Positions 11,684-20,855 of a DNA stretch of 64,000 bases are shown one piece after another (within the stretch, counting starts at the first letter, position 1; the number at the start of each line of letters is the position of its first letter). This DNA is from Drosophila miranda. Lineage: Eukaryota; Arthropoda; Insecta; Diptera; Drosophilidae. Under the pieces are notes generated by a model. It worked only from the letters and a program-made list of their open reading frames with translations, was not told where the DNA came from and made no database searches. A program made the translations under genes and the position numbers. Where the stretch lies: contig NC_046677.1 of assembly GCF_003369915.1 (NCBI RefSeq), positions 10,106,001 through 10,170,000 on the forward strand, written 5' to 3'.

Positions 11684-12637
11684 ATGGATGAAATATGCAG
11701 AGTTTGCATGGGAACGTCCGGAGAATTTAGGAACATTTTTGACGAAAGACCAACAATGGATATGTGCATTGGTGACATGATATCGCAATGCACCGGGTAC
11801 GTGGTTAAGCGAGGGGATTCGCTACCAGCAAACATATGTTCGCCTTGCCTGGAGGATGCTATGAGTGCCTTCAATCTTAAGACCACCTACGAGCAGAGCC
11901 ATAAACTCTTTTTCGCGCTGACAGAGGAGGACAAGGAACAAGACGAGGATTCGCTACATTCAGATGACCGAGCTGAGCAATCGAAACATCAAGATGATAG
12001 AAATAACAGTGATAATTGTAAACGAGTCTTCAAATGCTCCGTCTGTCCAAAATCCTTTCAAAGAAAATACCACCTCAGTGAACACAGCCATAGCCACACT
12101 GGGGAGCGACCGTACACGTGTCCACACTGCGCGAAGTCATTCTCTCAATCCAGAATTCTCCGGAATCACATCCGTACTCACACAGATGAGCGATCATTCT
12201 ACTGCGCCCACTGTTCGAAGTCATTTAAACTGAAAGCCCAGCTCATCGTACACAGCCGCACTCACACGGGGGAGCGACCGTATAAGTGTTCTAAATGCGC
12301 GGTGGCGTTTAAACAGCTCTCCCATCTTAGGTCACACTTACTCTCCCACACAGGAGAAAGACCCTACAAATGCTCCCACTGCCCAAAAACCTTCTCACAA
12401 GTACGCAGTCTTAATATGCACATCCGTACGCACACGGGTGAAAGACCCTACAAATGCACCGAATGTACAAGGTCTTTTATACAAAAATACCACCTCAAGG
12501 AACACATCCGTACGCACACAGGAGAACGACCCTACCAATGCTATCACTGCTCAAAAACCTTCACGCAGGAATCTACTTTTAAAAAACACATTCGTACGCA
12601 ACACGGGACGATTCCACCACTGCTCAATGTCAATTAA
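11684..12637 (+). CDS. ZAD-C2H2 zinc-finger protein, copy 3 (7 fingers)
   Basis: A 317-residue protein, sister of copy 1. The ZAD, acidic linker and fingers 1-3 are nearly identical to copy 1, with small changes such as PANICSPC for PENICPPC. Seven C2H2 fingers follow. Fingers 4 and 5 differ clearly from copy 1, including helix positions that usually touch DNA (finger 5 QVRSLNM versus QVTNLNV). The C terminus is nine residues longer because copy 1 stops at the end of finger 7. The 5' UTR intron and its acceptor just before the ATG are conserved. A decayed finger follows the stop (12680-12720). This is a likely nuclear DNA-binding regulator; the function is unknown. Confidence 0.88.
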   Translation: MDEICRVCMGTSGEFRNIFDERPTMDMCIGDMISQCTGYVVKRGDSLPANICSPCLEDAMSAFNLKTTYEQSHKLFFALTEEDKEQDEDSLHSDDRAEQSKHQDDRNNSDNCKRVFKCSVCPKSFQRKYHLSEHSHSHTGERPYTCPHCAKSFSQSRILRNHIRTHTDERSFYCAHCSKSFKLKAQLIVHSRTHTGERPYKCSKCAVAFKQLSHLRSHLLSHTGERPYKCSHCPKTFSQVRSLNMHIRTHTGERPYKCTECTRSFIQKYHLKEHIRTHTGERPYQCYHCSKTFTQESTFKKHIRTQHGTIPPLLNVN

Positions 12638-12639
12638 AA

Positions 12640-13560
12640 TGACTCAAAGTGTACTCAAAGTACGCTCCGCACACATACGGGGGAGCGTCCTTATAAGTGC
12701 CACCATTGCTCATAGACTTTTGGATACCAAAGACACCTATGTATGTCTTACTCATCGCTTCGAGAACATATCAGTAAGAACTCTGGAAGATATGATTGCT
12801 CCTATTGGAGAACATCTTTAAGTTCAATTATTTCCGCTATCCTCTTTACTGTAACTTATAAATCATATAGGGCCGGTTACTCGACTTCGGTTAATCGTCG
12901 TTAGAATAAAGACTAGACTACCACATAAACTTGATTCGGTTTTCTCGAAGGCCGGTTAATAACCGGAACAAAAAAGAATAACGCGGCGCTAAAAGCTGTC
13001 GTATCCCGATTCGGTTCTCGGAACGTCAGCAAAAAAAATGTCTGCGCATAACAGCACAAATGCTCGCGTAACAGTCCAAATTGTGCTTGTAACAGAATTG
13101 GGGCTTCAAAATGTAAATGCAACATATTAGCTTTGAGTATGTTTGTTTTTAAAAGTATGTTTTTCGATCCGTAATGACTCACAAATCTAAAAGTATTACC
13201 ATTCGCACTTAACTTTTAAACTTGCATGCTGCTATTCTCAGTTCGTCAGACATGTTAAATACACGGGTGTCGCATCTGAGATGCTTTGATATTTTCAAAT
13301 CCCGTTCACTCTAAAATCATTTTTTTCAAAAAAAAAAAAAGGAGGCATTTTATCACGCTATACATTTACGAAACCACCAGATCGGTCAGCTGTTTTTGTT
13401 TGCCAGAAACGATGATAAAATGAAACATATCGACGACAACAACGTTTGAAAAGGGGAGCACCTAGAAACGATAACGAAACGTTTTGGCTGAAACCGGAGC
13501 CCGCATAAAACAGGCCAGAGTTTAAATGTAATTACAGGAGTACCCACATTGATAAATCCG
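12640..13560. other. Intergenic spacer between zinc-finger copies 3 and 4
   Basis: The start holds finger remnants after copy 3. The remainder is AT-rich with blocks shared with the spacer before copy 2 (for example GTCAGCTGTTTTTGTTTGCC near 8175 and 13385). There is a poly-A run near 13330. No gene is seen. Confidence 0.6.
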
Positions 13561-13725
13561 ATAACTAGTGTCTAAACCATAACATTTTGTTCATTTATTT
13601 TCGCAAAACAGATTATTTTGGAGCACCGACACTTTCACGATTTGGTTGCTTGTGGGTTTGATATGCACTCAATTGTATGTGCATTTTTGTAGTTTGTTTA
13701 TTAACATTCATTTGCTTGCAGGACG

Positions 13726-14838
13726 ATGGAGGAAATATGCAGAGTTTGCGTGGGAACGTCCGGAGAATTCAGGAACATTTTTGACGAAAGACCCACAATG
13801 GACATGTGCATTGGTGACATGATAGCGCAGTGCACCGGGTACGTGGTTAAGCGAGGGGATTCGCTACCAGAAAACATATGTCCGCCTTGCCTGGAGGATG
13901 CTATTAGTGCCTTCAATCTTAAGTCCACCTGTGAGCAGAACCATACATTATTTTTCACGCTCATGGACAAGGACAAGAAACAAGACGAGGATTGGCTACA
14001 TTCTGATGACCGAACTGAGCAATTGAAACATCAAGATGATAGCAATAATAGTGATAATTGTAAACCAAAATTCACTCCAAGAGAGCCCCATCTCAGTGTA
14101 CTCAGCGGACCGTACACGTGTCCACACTGCTCGAAGTCATTCTCTCAATCCGCAACTCTCTTGAATCACATCTGTACTCACAAAAATGAGCGACCATACC
14201 AATGCGCTCACTGTTCGAAGTCTTTTAAACAGAAATCCAAGCTCGTCGTACACAGCCGGGTCCACATGGAGGAGCGACCTTATAAGTGTTCTTACTGCCC
14301 GATGTCGTTTAAACATCTCGTAAATCGTGCCTGTCACAGACGCTCCCACAAAGGTGACAGACGCCACCAATGCTCTCAGTGCTTCAAAAAATTCTCAAAA
14401 AAATCCAATCTTATAAGACACATGGTTACGCACACAGATAACCGAACGTATCAATGCACCGAATGCCCAAAAACGTTTGTTCAAAACCAACATCTCAAGG
14501 CACACTTCCGCACGCACACTGGAGAGAGTCCATTCAAGTGTACGCAGTGCCCTGAGGTCTTTGAAAAAAAATTAAATCTGCGAGAACATACCCGTACCCA
14601 CACGGGGGAGCAGCCATATCAATGCCCACAATGTCTGGATGCCTTTATTTCACGAGCATATCTCAAAATTCACATACGAACTCACACTCGCACGGCAGAG
14701 CTACCGTTTAACTGTCCTTACTGCACTGAGACCTTTGCCCAAGACGGGACTCAGGCTCAGGCTCATATGCGTGCGCATACGGAATGGTCAAGTCTTTGCC
14801 ATAAAACTACGTTCCCTGTTAAAATTTCAATGTCATAG
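13726..14838 (+). CDS. ZAD-C2H2 zinc-finger protein, copy 4 (truncated relative of copy 2)
   Basis: A 370-residue open frame with an intact N-terminal ZAD (EEICRVC to about residue 78), then eight recognisable C2H2 fingers. The position of copy 2's first finger is occupied by a sequence without the cysteine pair (KPKFTPREPHLSV), so that finger is lost. After the finger corresponding to copy 2 finger 9 the frame diverges (TEWSSLCHK...) and stops. Positions 14866-15000 still resemble the copy 2 spacer (GEKNDQSSVTT-like) and the start of its finger 13, out of frame. The protein therefore lost the C-terminal half through deletion and frame change, and the LINE inserted 20-30 bp further on. It may be a functional short protein or an early pseudogene. 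The start is set by the acceptor TTGCTTGCAG and ATG, as in the sister copies. Confidence 0.75.
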   Translation: MEEICRVCVGTSGEFRNIFDERPTMDMCIGDMIAQCTGYVVKRGDSLPENICPPCLEDAISAFNLKSTCEQNHTLFFTLMDKDKKQDEDWLHSDDRTEQLKHQDDSNNSDNCKPKFTPREPHLSVLSGPYTCPHCSKSFSQSATLLNHICTHKNERPYQCAHCSKSFKQKSKLVVHSRVHMEERPYKCSYCPMSFKHLVNRACHRRSHKGDRRHQCSQCFKKFSKKSNLIRHMVTHTDNRTYQCTECPKTFVQNQHLKAHFRTHTGESPFKCTQCPEVFEKKLNLREHTRTHTGEQPYQCPQCLDAFISRAYLKIHIRTHTRTAELPFNCPYCTETFAQDGTQAQAHMRAHTEWSSLCHKTTFPVKISMS

Positions 14839-15022
14839 TTCTCCAAGACCTACAAAGAACCTAATCATACTGGAGAGAAAAACGACCAATCTAGTGTTAC
14901 CACTGGGAAAGAGACCGATGAAGAAAAATATCAAGATGATAGCAATACGATTGATAATGTGTTCCCCCTTGAAGTCACTTAAAATGTAATCTTATCTCCA
15001 AATACACATTTTTGCTACCTTG
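14839..15022 (+). pseudogene. Decayed 3' remnant of zinc-finger copy 4
   Basis: This stretch keeps similarity to copy 2 at about 9905-10060 (spacer ending in EETQSK-like sequence, then a SHLQIHI-like helix) but lacks the intervening fingers, and its frame is broken. It runs up to the LINE target site. Confidence 0.65.
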
Positions 15023-15273
15023 GCCACCTAGTTTTTATTATTTTTATTATTATATAAAGCTAATAAATAGTTAAAACTAGGTACTAACAGGGTATGGGGC
15101 TATAGCTGCTGAGGCCTTAAGCTCACTATAGTATTATTATACGTTTGAGGATGTATGTACTTATATACATATGTACAGGGTTGGTTCTATACGTTATTAT
15201 ATGTTGTGGAGGAATTATTATCTAAAATACTAATTGTGTATGTGTATATGTACAGGGATGATTGTTTATGAGG

Positions 15274-16320
15274 TTATATGTAGTGAATGATTTTAGATTG
15301 GTCTAGATAGTTAAGGATTATTTTTGCGTTTTTGGTGTTAGGGTTGGAGATGTATTGTATGGGGTCGGTGTTATGGAATATTGAGGATCTTTGAAGAGAG
15401 AGGGCGGGGCATGTGTATAGTATGTGTCTTATGTCTATGGTTGGGTTGTGGCACAGTGGGCATGCGTTGGAGGATGTTTTATCCATGTAGTGGGCATTGG
15501 TGAATCTTGTGTGCCCTAGTCTCAATCTATTTAGGATGACTTGGTGTCTTCTGTTAAGGTTGTTTAGGTTTTTGGGGGGAGGATGAGTGGAAGATAGGTT
15601 GATAACTTGTTGGTACCAGGGGGAAGTCTTAGTGAGGAGGTCTGTTTGTTTAGATATGAGGATTTTCTTAAGGTATAGTGAGATGTCGTTAGAATTATGA
15701 TTGGGGGTATATATGAGGGGTAGTTTGGAGGTAGTTTTGGCTGCGGTGTCAGCAATTTCGTTCCCTTTTATGCCAATGTGGCTAGGTATCCATATAATTG
15801 TTATTTTTGTGAAAAGTTTGGTGACGAGGTTACGGATTGTGGTGGGGTAGTACGAGGAATTGTTGGGATTGGTAATTGCGGATATAGAGGAGAGTGAATC
15901 AGTGCAGATAGCGTATCTTCCGCGTTTGTTGCGGCTTAGTAGAATGGCTTCGTGGATAGCTATGATTTCGCTGGAAAGGACTGAGGAGTACTGTGGAAGT
16001 AGTCCGGATTTTTTGGTTGATGTCTCATTGCATAGCTCATAGCTGGTAATGCCTGCTGCTTTGGACCCGTCTGTGTATAGGAAGGTGTGTTGGTGGAGGT
16101 TGGATTTGATGGAGTGGAAGAGTTGGTGGAAGACTATTGGGGGGGTGGTGTTTTTATCGTGTTTGGGTAGGGTGATGTTGGTTGGCTTAAGGATGGTTGT
16201 CATGTTGAATTTATTGGTGTTGGAGGTTTTAATCGAGGAGAACGGTATGAGGTTATTCTGGGATATTTGTTTGGCTCTGTCAATCGTGCTAAGCAGTAGG
16301 TGTTTTTTTTTTTTGGTTTT
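15274..16320 (-). pseudogene. LINE RNase H region
   Basis: The minus-strand frame has RNase H landmarks: TDGSKAAG (first Asp), ELSSEIIAIHEA-like block (Glu), TDSLSSISAI (Asp) and GIKGNEIADTAAK (final Asp). A cysteine/histidine cluster CPLCHNPTIDIRHILYTC near the end is typical for the C terminus of such LINE proteins. It is separated from RT by a frameshift. Confidence 0.85.
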
Positions 16321-17990
16321 TTGGGAGTGAGTTTAGGGGGGTGTCTTTAGCGTGGATGAGGTTTTTAAATATTTTGCCAGTTAGAAAATCTCGCTTGTTT
16401 TCCAAGGTGAGTAGGTTGGCTTCGGATAGAAGGTTGTTAGTGGGTATGGTGCGGAATGCACCCAGGGCGGCTCTTGTTGCTGCGTTAATCGTAGATTTCA
16501 GGCGGTTAAGCTGGCTTTTTGGTGCGTAACCGTATATGGGGAGGCAGAAGTCGACTTTGGATATGATTAGAGATTTGATAATTTGTACAAGTGATGAGGT
16601 GTGGCAGTTGTATTTTAAGGACGAGAGGTGTTTGATAATGCCCAGTGGCTTGGCAAGGTCTATTTTGAGTTTATTGATATGTGAGTTCCAGTTGTATCTA
16701 GAGTTAAGTGTGAGGCCTAGTAGTCTGAGTGAGTTGTTTTGGTTGATGGATGTGTTGCCAGTAATGAATTTAGGTTTGCAGTTATGCTTGCGACATATGT
16801 GTAGAAGTTGGCTTTTGTCTTTGGATAGGTCTGCACCTGACTGAGTGCACCAGCTGTTTATTTGGTTGAGGATTGTTTGGATGTCGGTTGTGGGGCTTTT
16901 CCTTTTGCTGTGTTGGATGATAAGGAGGAAGTCGTCGGCGTATGCACTGAATTTGATCTGCTTGTGAGAGGATAAGATTTCGGAGAGGGGGTTGTACGCT
17001 ATAAGAAAAAGGATAACTGAGATGGGTATGCCTTGGGGTATGCCGTTGGGGAGTGGGATGGTGTTCGAGAGGTTCGAGCCACTTTTCACCAGGATTTTCC
17101 TTTTTGACATGAAGTTTATGACGTATTGTAATATTCGTGGACCTACTTTCCATTTTTTTAGTTGTTGGATGATGGAGTGGATTCCTATTTTGTCGAAAGC
17201 TTTGGTGAAGTCAAGGGATATTAAGGTGAGATGTTTTTTTAGGGCGATGGCTCTGGTAGCTAGGTGGTCTACGTAGAGTAGACTATCTATTACCGATTTG
17301 CCTCTTTTAAAACCTAGTTGGCTGTTGTGAATTAATTTGTTGTTCAAAACAAACCACCACAACCTTTTTGCCACTATCTTATCGAGCGTTTTGGCTAGGC
17401 ATGAATTAAGTGATATGGGTCTGTAGGATTTTATGTCTGTTAGTGGTTTTTGTGGTTTTAGGATCGGGAGGACTAGGCTGAGTTTGAGCGATTGTGGGAT
17501 GTATGAGTCGAGTATTTTGTTAAAGTGGTTTATTATTCTGATTTTGAGGGTGGGGGGTGCGTTTTTTATCATGGAGTATGAGACTCGGTCGAGGCCGGGG
17601 GTGTGGCCTTTCAGGGAGTACAGAGCTGATGAGAATTCTATGAATGTAATGTCCTTTTCGATTTCTAGTGCTGATGGAGTTGGGGTATAGTTAATAAGAG
17701 AGTCTGTTTGGGATTTGTTCGAACGGAATGTTGGGGAGAAATTACGGTCATGAGCTTCTTCTGACCACGTGTGGGCGAAGGAGTTGGCTATTTCGGTTTG
17801 GTTGGTTGTGTCTGTTTGGGTGTGGGGGTTAAAGATATTGTGAATGTTTTTGACAGGGTAAAGTCCGCATAGTCGTCTGATGTTAGACCATGTTGAGGAT
17901 GTGTCAGAGGTAGGGTGTATTTGGGCTGTGAAATCAAGAATCGATTTCTGTTTAGCTTCCCTGATTGCTCTTTTGAATTTGGCATTTGCT
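16289..17990 (-). pseudogene. LINE reverse transcriptase region
   Basis: The minus-strand frame is open from the border of the inserted repeat. RT landmarks are SYRPISLNSCLAKTLDKI, the LISLDFTKAFDKI block, NGIPQGIPIS, and the catalytic SAYADDF box (Y-A-D-D). The frame ends at 16289 just past an A-run (16303-16314), where the RNase H frame takes over, so a homopolymer slip separates them. An earlier linker segment (17788-17985) belongs to the same protein. This is polymerase for target-primed reverse transcription in an intact relative; here it is inactive for lack of endonuclease and by the frameshift. Confidence 0.85.
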
Positions 17991-17992
17991 TT

Positions 17993-18479
17993 TTATACCC
18001 GATACTAAAAATGAGCGCCTAGACAAACATTAGCGCCTAGATCTCAGAGACTACAAAAGCTAGAGTAACCAAATTTGGTATCCGCACTCCTGTTAGATCT
18101 TACCATAAAACGTGTATCTCAAAATTTCACCCCACCCCCTTCCGCCCACACAAAGGACGAAAATCTGTTGCATCCACAATATTGCACATTCGAGAAGACT
18201 AAAAACGCAGAATCATAGATAATGACCATATCTATCAGATTGCTGAATCTGGATCAGATCAGATCAGATCATTTTTATAGCCAATAGGAACAAATCAATT
18301 TGCAGTGGCTACACAGCGCCCGACGTCACGCTCAGACTGATTTTCTGTCTCTCTCGCACGCACTCTTTGTCGTGTCGTTTAATATTAGCGGCGTCTGCCG
18401 GAGGAGAGCCATACTGACTTAGTATCGGGTATAACCGTAGAGTTGCGGTGTCCGCAGCAACACACAACGTTCCCCCTCG
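17993..18479 (+). repeat. DINE-1/SGM-like repeat, short copy
   Basis: It begins TTATACCCGATACT and ends with a GTATCGGGTATA box, a hairpin (GAGTTGCGG...CCGCAGCAAC) and CCCCCTCGT. Its last about 435 bp match the end of the next copy closely. Subterminal inverted boxes and a 3' hairpin fit non-autonomous Helentrons of the DINE-1 type. The family name is my recollection of obscura-group repeats. Confidence 0.65.
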
Positions 18480-19575
18480 TTATACCCGATACTCAAAATG
18501 AGTATTGGGGTATATTAGATTTATGGTAAAAGTGGATGTGTGTAACGTCCAGAAGGAATCGTTTCCGACCCCATAAAGTATATATATTCTTGATCAGCAT
18601 CAATAGCCGAGTCGATTGAGCCATGTCTGTCTGTCCGTCTGTCCGTCCCCTTCAGTGCCTAGTGCTCAAAGACTATAAGAGCTAGAGCAACGATGTTTTG
18701 TATCCAGACTTCTGTGATATGTCACTGCTACAAAAATATTTCAAAACTTCGCCCCGCCCACTTCCGCCCCCACAAAGGACGAAAATCTGTGGCATCCACA
18801 TTTTTAAAGATACGATAAAACCAAAAACGCAGAATCGTAGAGGATGACTATATGTTTTAGAATGTAAGATCTCAACCAGATCGTATAATTATTATAGCCA
18901 GAATCAAGAAAACAATTTCATTCTTTCTCGCTCTGTCTCTCTCTAACACACAGGTTTCATGGTCGGTTTTGCCAATTGCAAAATATGAGTTCAAGGATCT
19001 CAGAACCTATAAAAGCCAGAGCAACCAAATTTGGTATCCACACTCCTGTGATATCGGACCTTGACCGTTTCGTGTCCAAATTTCGCCACACCCCCTTCCG
19101 CCCCCGCAAAGGACGAAAATCTAGGGCATCCACAAATCTCAGAGACTATTAAGGCTAGAGTAACCAAATTTGGTATCCGCACTTCTGTTAGATCTCACTA
19201 TAAAACGTATATCTCAGAATTTCGCCCCACCCCTTTCCGCCCCCACAAAGGACGAAAATCTGTTGCATCCACAATATTGCACATTCGAGAAAACTAAAAA
19301 CGCAGAATCATAGATAATGACCATATCTATCAGATTGCTGAATCTGGATCAGATCAGATCAGATCATTTTTATAGCCAATAGGAACAAATCAATTTGCAG
19401 TGGCTACGCAGCGCCCGACGTCACGCTCAGACTGATTTTCTGTCTCTCTCGCACGCACTCTTTTTCGTGTCGTTTAATATTAGCGGCGTCTGCCGGAGGA
19501 GAGCCATACTGACTTAGTATCGGGTATAACTGTAGAGTTGCGGTCTCCGCAGCAACTCACAACGTTCCCCCTCGT
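18480..19575 (+). repeat. DINE-1/SGM-like repeat, full-length copy
   Basis: It starts TATACCCGATAC (18481-18492), with the inverted partner GTATCGGGTATA at 19517-19528, then a hairpin at 19535-19558 and the terminal CCCCCTCGT. Internally it has the GTCTGTCTGTCCGTCTGTCC tract and repeated AACCAAATTTGGTATCC blocks. It lies directly behind the shorter copy, head to tail, within the LINE. Confidence 0.7.
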
Positions 19576-20208
19576 TTTAAGTTGCATACTAGTGATGGTA
19601 TTTTCTACTAAGGGGCTTAAAATGAATGTTAATACTATTGTTATTATTTAGAGTTCTTCTTCGTTGTATATTTGGCTAGGAAGGGTGTTGTTGGATAGTC
19701 ACGCTAGGTTTGTAGTTTTTGTTTTTTCGGATTTATCTTTTGCCTTGAGTGGCTTGGTGACTAGGTTGAGTTTGTCCTTTTCTTTAGTCCAGCTTCGGAG
19801 TTTGCGGTCGGTATCTGGGATGGTTTTGGTGTTTTTGGTTTTAGTTGTTGCCTCGAGGTCTGTGTCCATGTCCATTTCTTCTTGGGTGGGTTGCTGTGTT
19901 GGTTTGGATGGGTGTGTGTTTGAGTCTGAGATGTCTGCGTAGTTAGTAATTGGCCTTTGGTAGTGTGTACTTTGGCGGGGTGTACTTCGGAGCAGTTTTT
20001 GCAGATTTTGGTGGTTGTGCAGTATTTGGTTGGGTGACCGAAGTTATTGCATTTGTGGGGGCGACGCGTTTGGGGGCGAACGTTTACTCGTTCGTATCCT
20101 ATCATAATATGCTGTGGGAGTGTTGGTGTATCGAATGTGAGGATAATCAGTCCGCTGCTGCTTAGATTTGGCGCGTCTTTATTTGACGGAGTATAGACTG
20201 ACACTGTA
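19576..20208 (-). pseudogene. LINE ORF1 (gag-like) C-terminal remnant
   Basis: The minus-strand frame around 20213-19761 has a gag-type zinc-knuckle zone. The first knuckle reads CNNFGHPTKYC, lacking the usual second cysteine and so damaged. A second, CKNCSEVHPAKVH, follows, and then a proline/threonine/glutamine-rich tail. Intact relatives bind their RNA with this domain. Confidence 0.7.
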
Positions 20209-20219
20209 GCCACCTAGTT

Positions 20220-20855
20220 ATTAACATTATTATTTTCAAAATAAACCGCCGATAAGTTCTGCTTATCGCACAAGAATACCGATATTTTTGCACCGATAAA
20301 ATACTTAAAAGTCGCAAGTATAGGATCTTAAAACGTAAAACAACAAAAAAATAGTGAGAAAGAAATCAGAAAAAAATGTACCGTCCACCTAAAAATACAT
20401 TAACAAACTTTCCTTTTCAGTTTTTGTTAAAACCTGGAGTACCCTCACTGTCTTCGTAAGCAATCCTCTAAACGGCTAATCGAAATCAACTATCGATCCA
20501 CTCGATTGCTCGCTGCACTTGTACTCACTCGATACCACCTACTCGTTTTTTAGTTTTTGTTAAGAATTGTATTTATTTTTTTTAGCACGGGCTCTGGGCT
20601 GGTTTTAGCCAATTATTTAACGGACGTGACGCGTGTGCCATTGTGCCCCAGCCGCAGTGCCTTAGCAGCTGTTCGCGGACAGCCTGCAAAACGAACGAAA
20701 ACGTTCCAATTGTGTAATTTACATGCAAATTCCCGTGGAGCTGACAGAAAGACACCTCCGCCAGCAGCAGCGACAGTCCCCCGTAGACCAGGTCTTCGTT
20801 CCCCCGCGCCCCCTTGAAGCCAGAGCCCGAGCGAAGCTCCGAGCACGGCACGGAA
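20220..20855 (+). promoter_or_regulatory. Pez 5' region / 5' UTR
   Basis: A 640 bp interval between the LINE target site and the Pez ATG. It becomes GC-richer towards the ATG, as expected of a 5' UTR. No TATA box or initiator can be assigned with certainty. Confidence 0.4.

Larger units (their letters stand above)
15034..20208 (-). mobile_element. Defective I-clade-like non-LTR retrotransposon (LINE) with nested repeats
   Basis: The element lies on the minus strand, 5' end at 20208. It is flanked by an 11 bp direct repeat GCCACCTAGTT (15023-15033 and 20209-20219), read as target-site duplication. Its 3' end is an A/TAA-rich tail. From 5' to 3' it has an ORF1 remnant with a damaged zinc knuckle (20213-19761), an interruption by DINE-1-like repeats (17993-19575), reverse transcriptase (about 17990-16289) and RNase H (about 16320-15274). 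The endonuclease domain expected between ORF1 and RT is missing. An RNase H domain and TAA-like tail fit the I/LOA group of Drosophila LINEs; the exact family is not settled. The frame is shifted at an A-homopolymer between RT and RNase H, so the element is dead. Confidence 0.85.
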
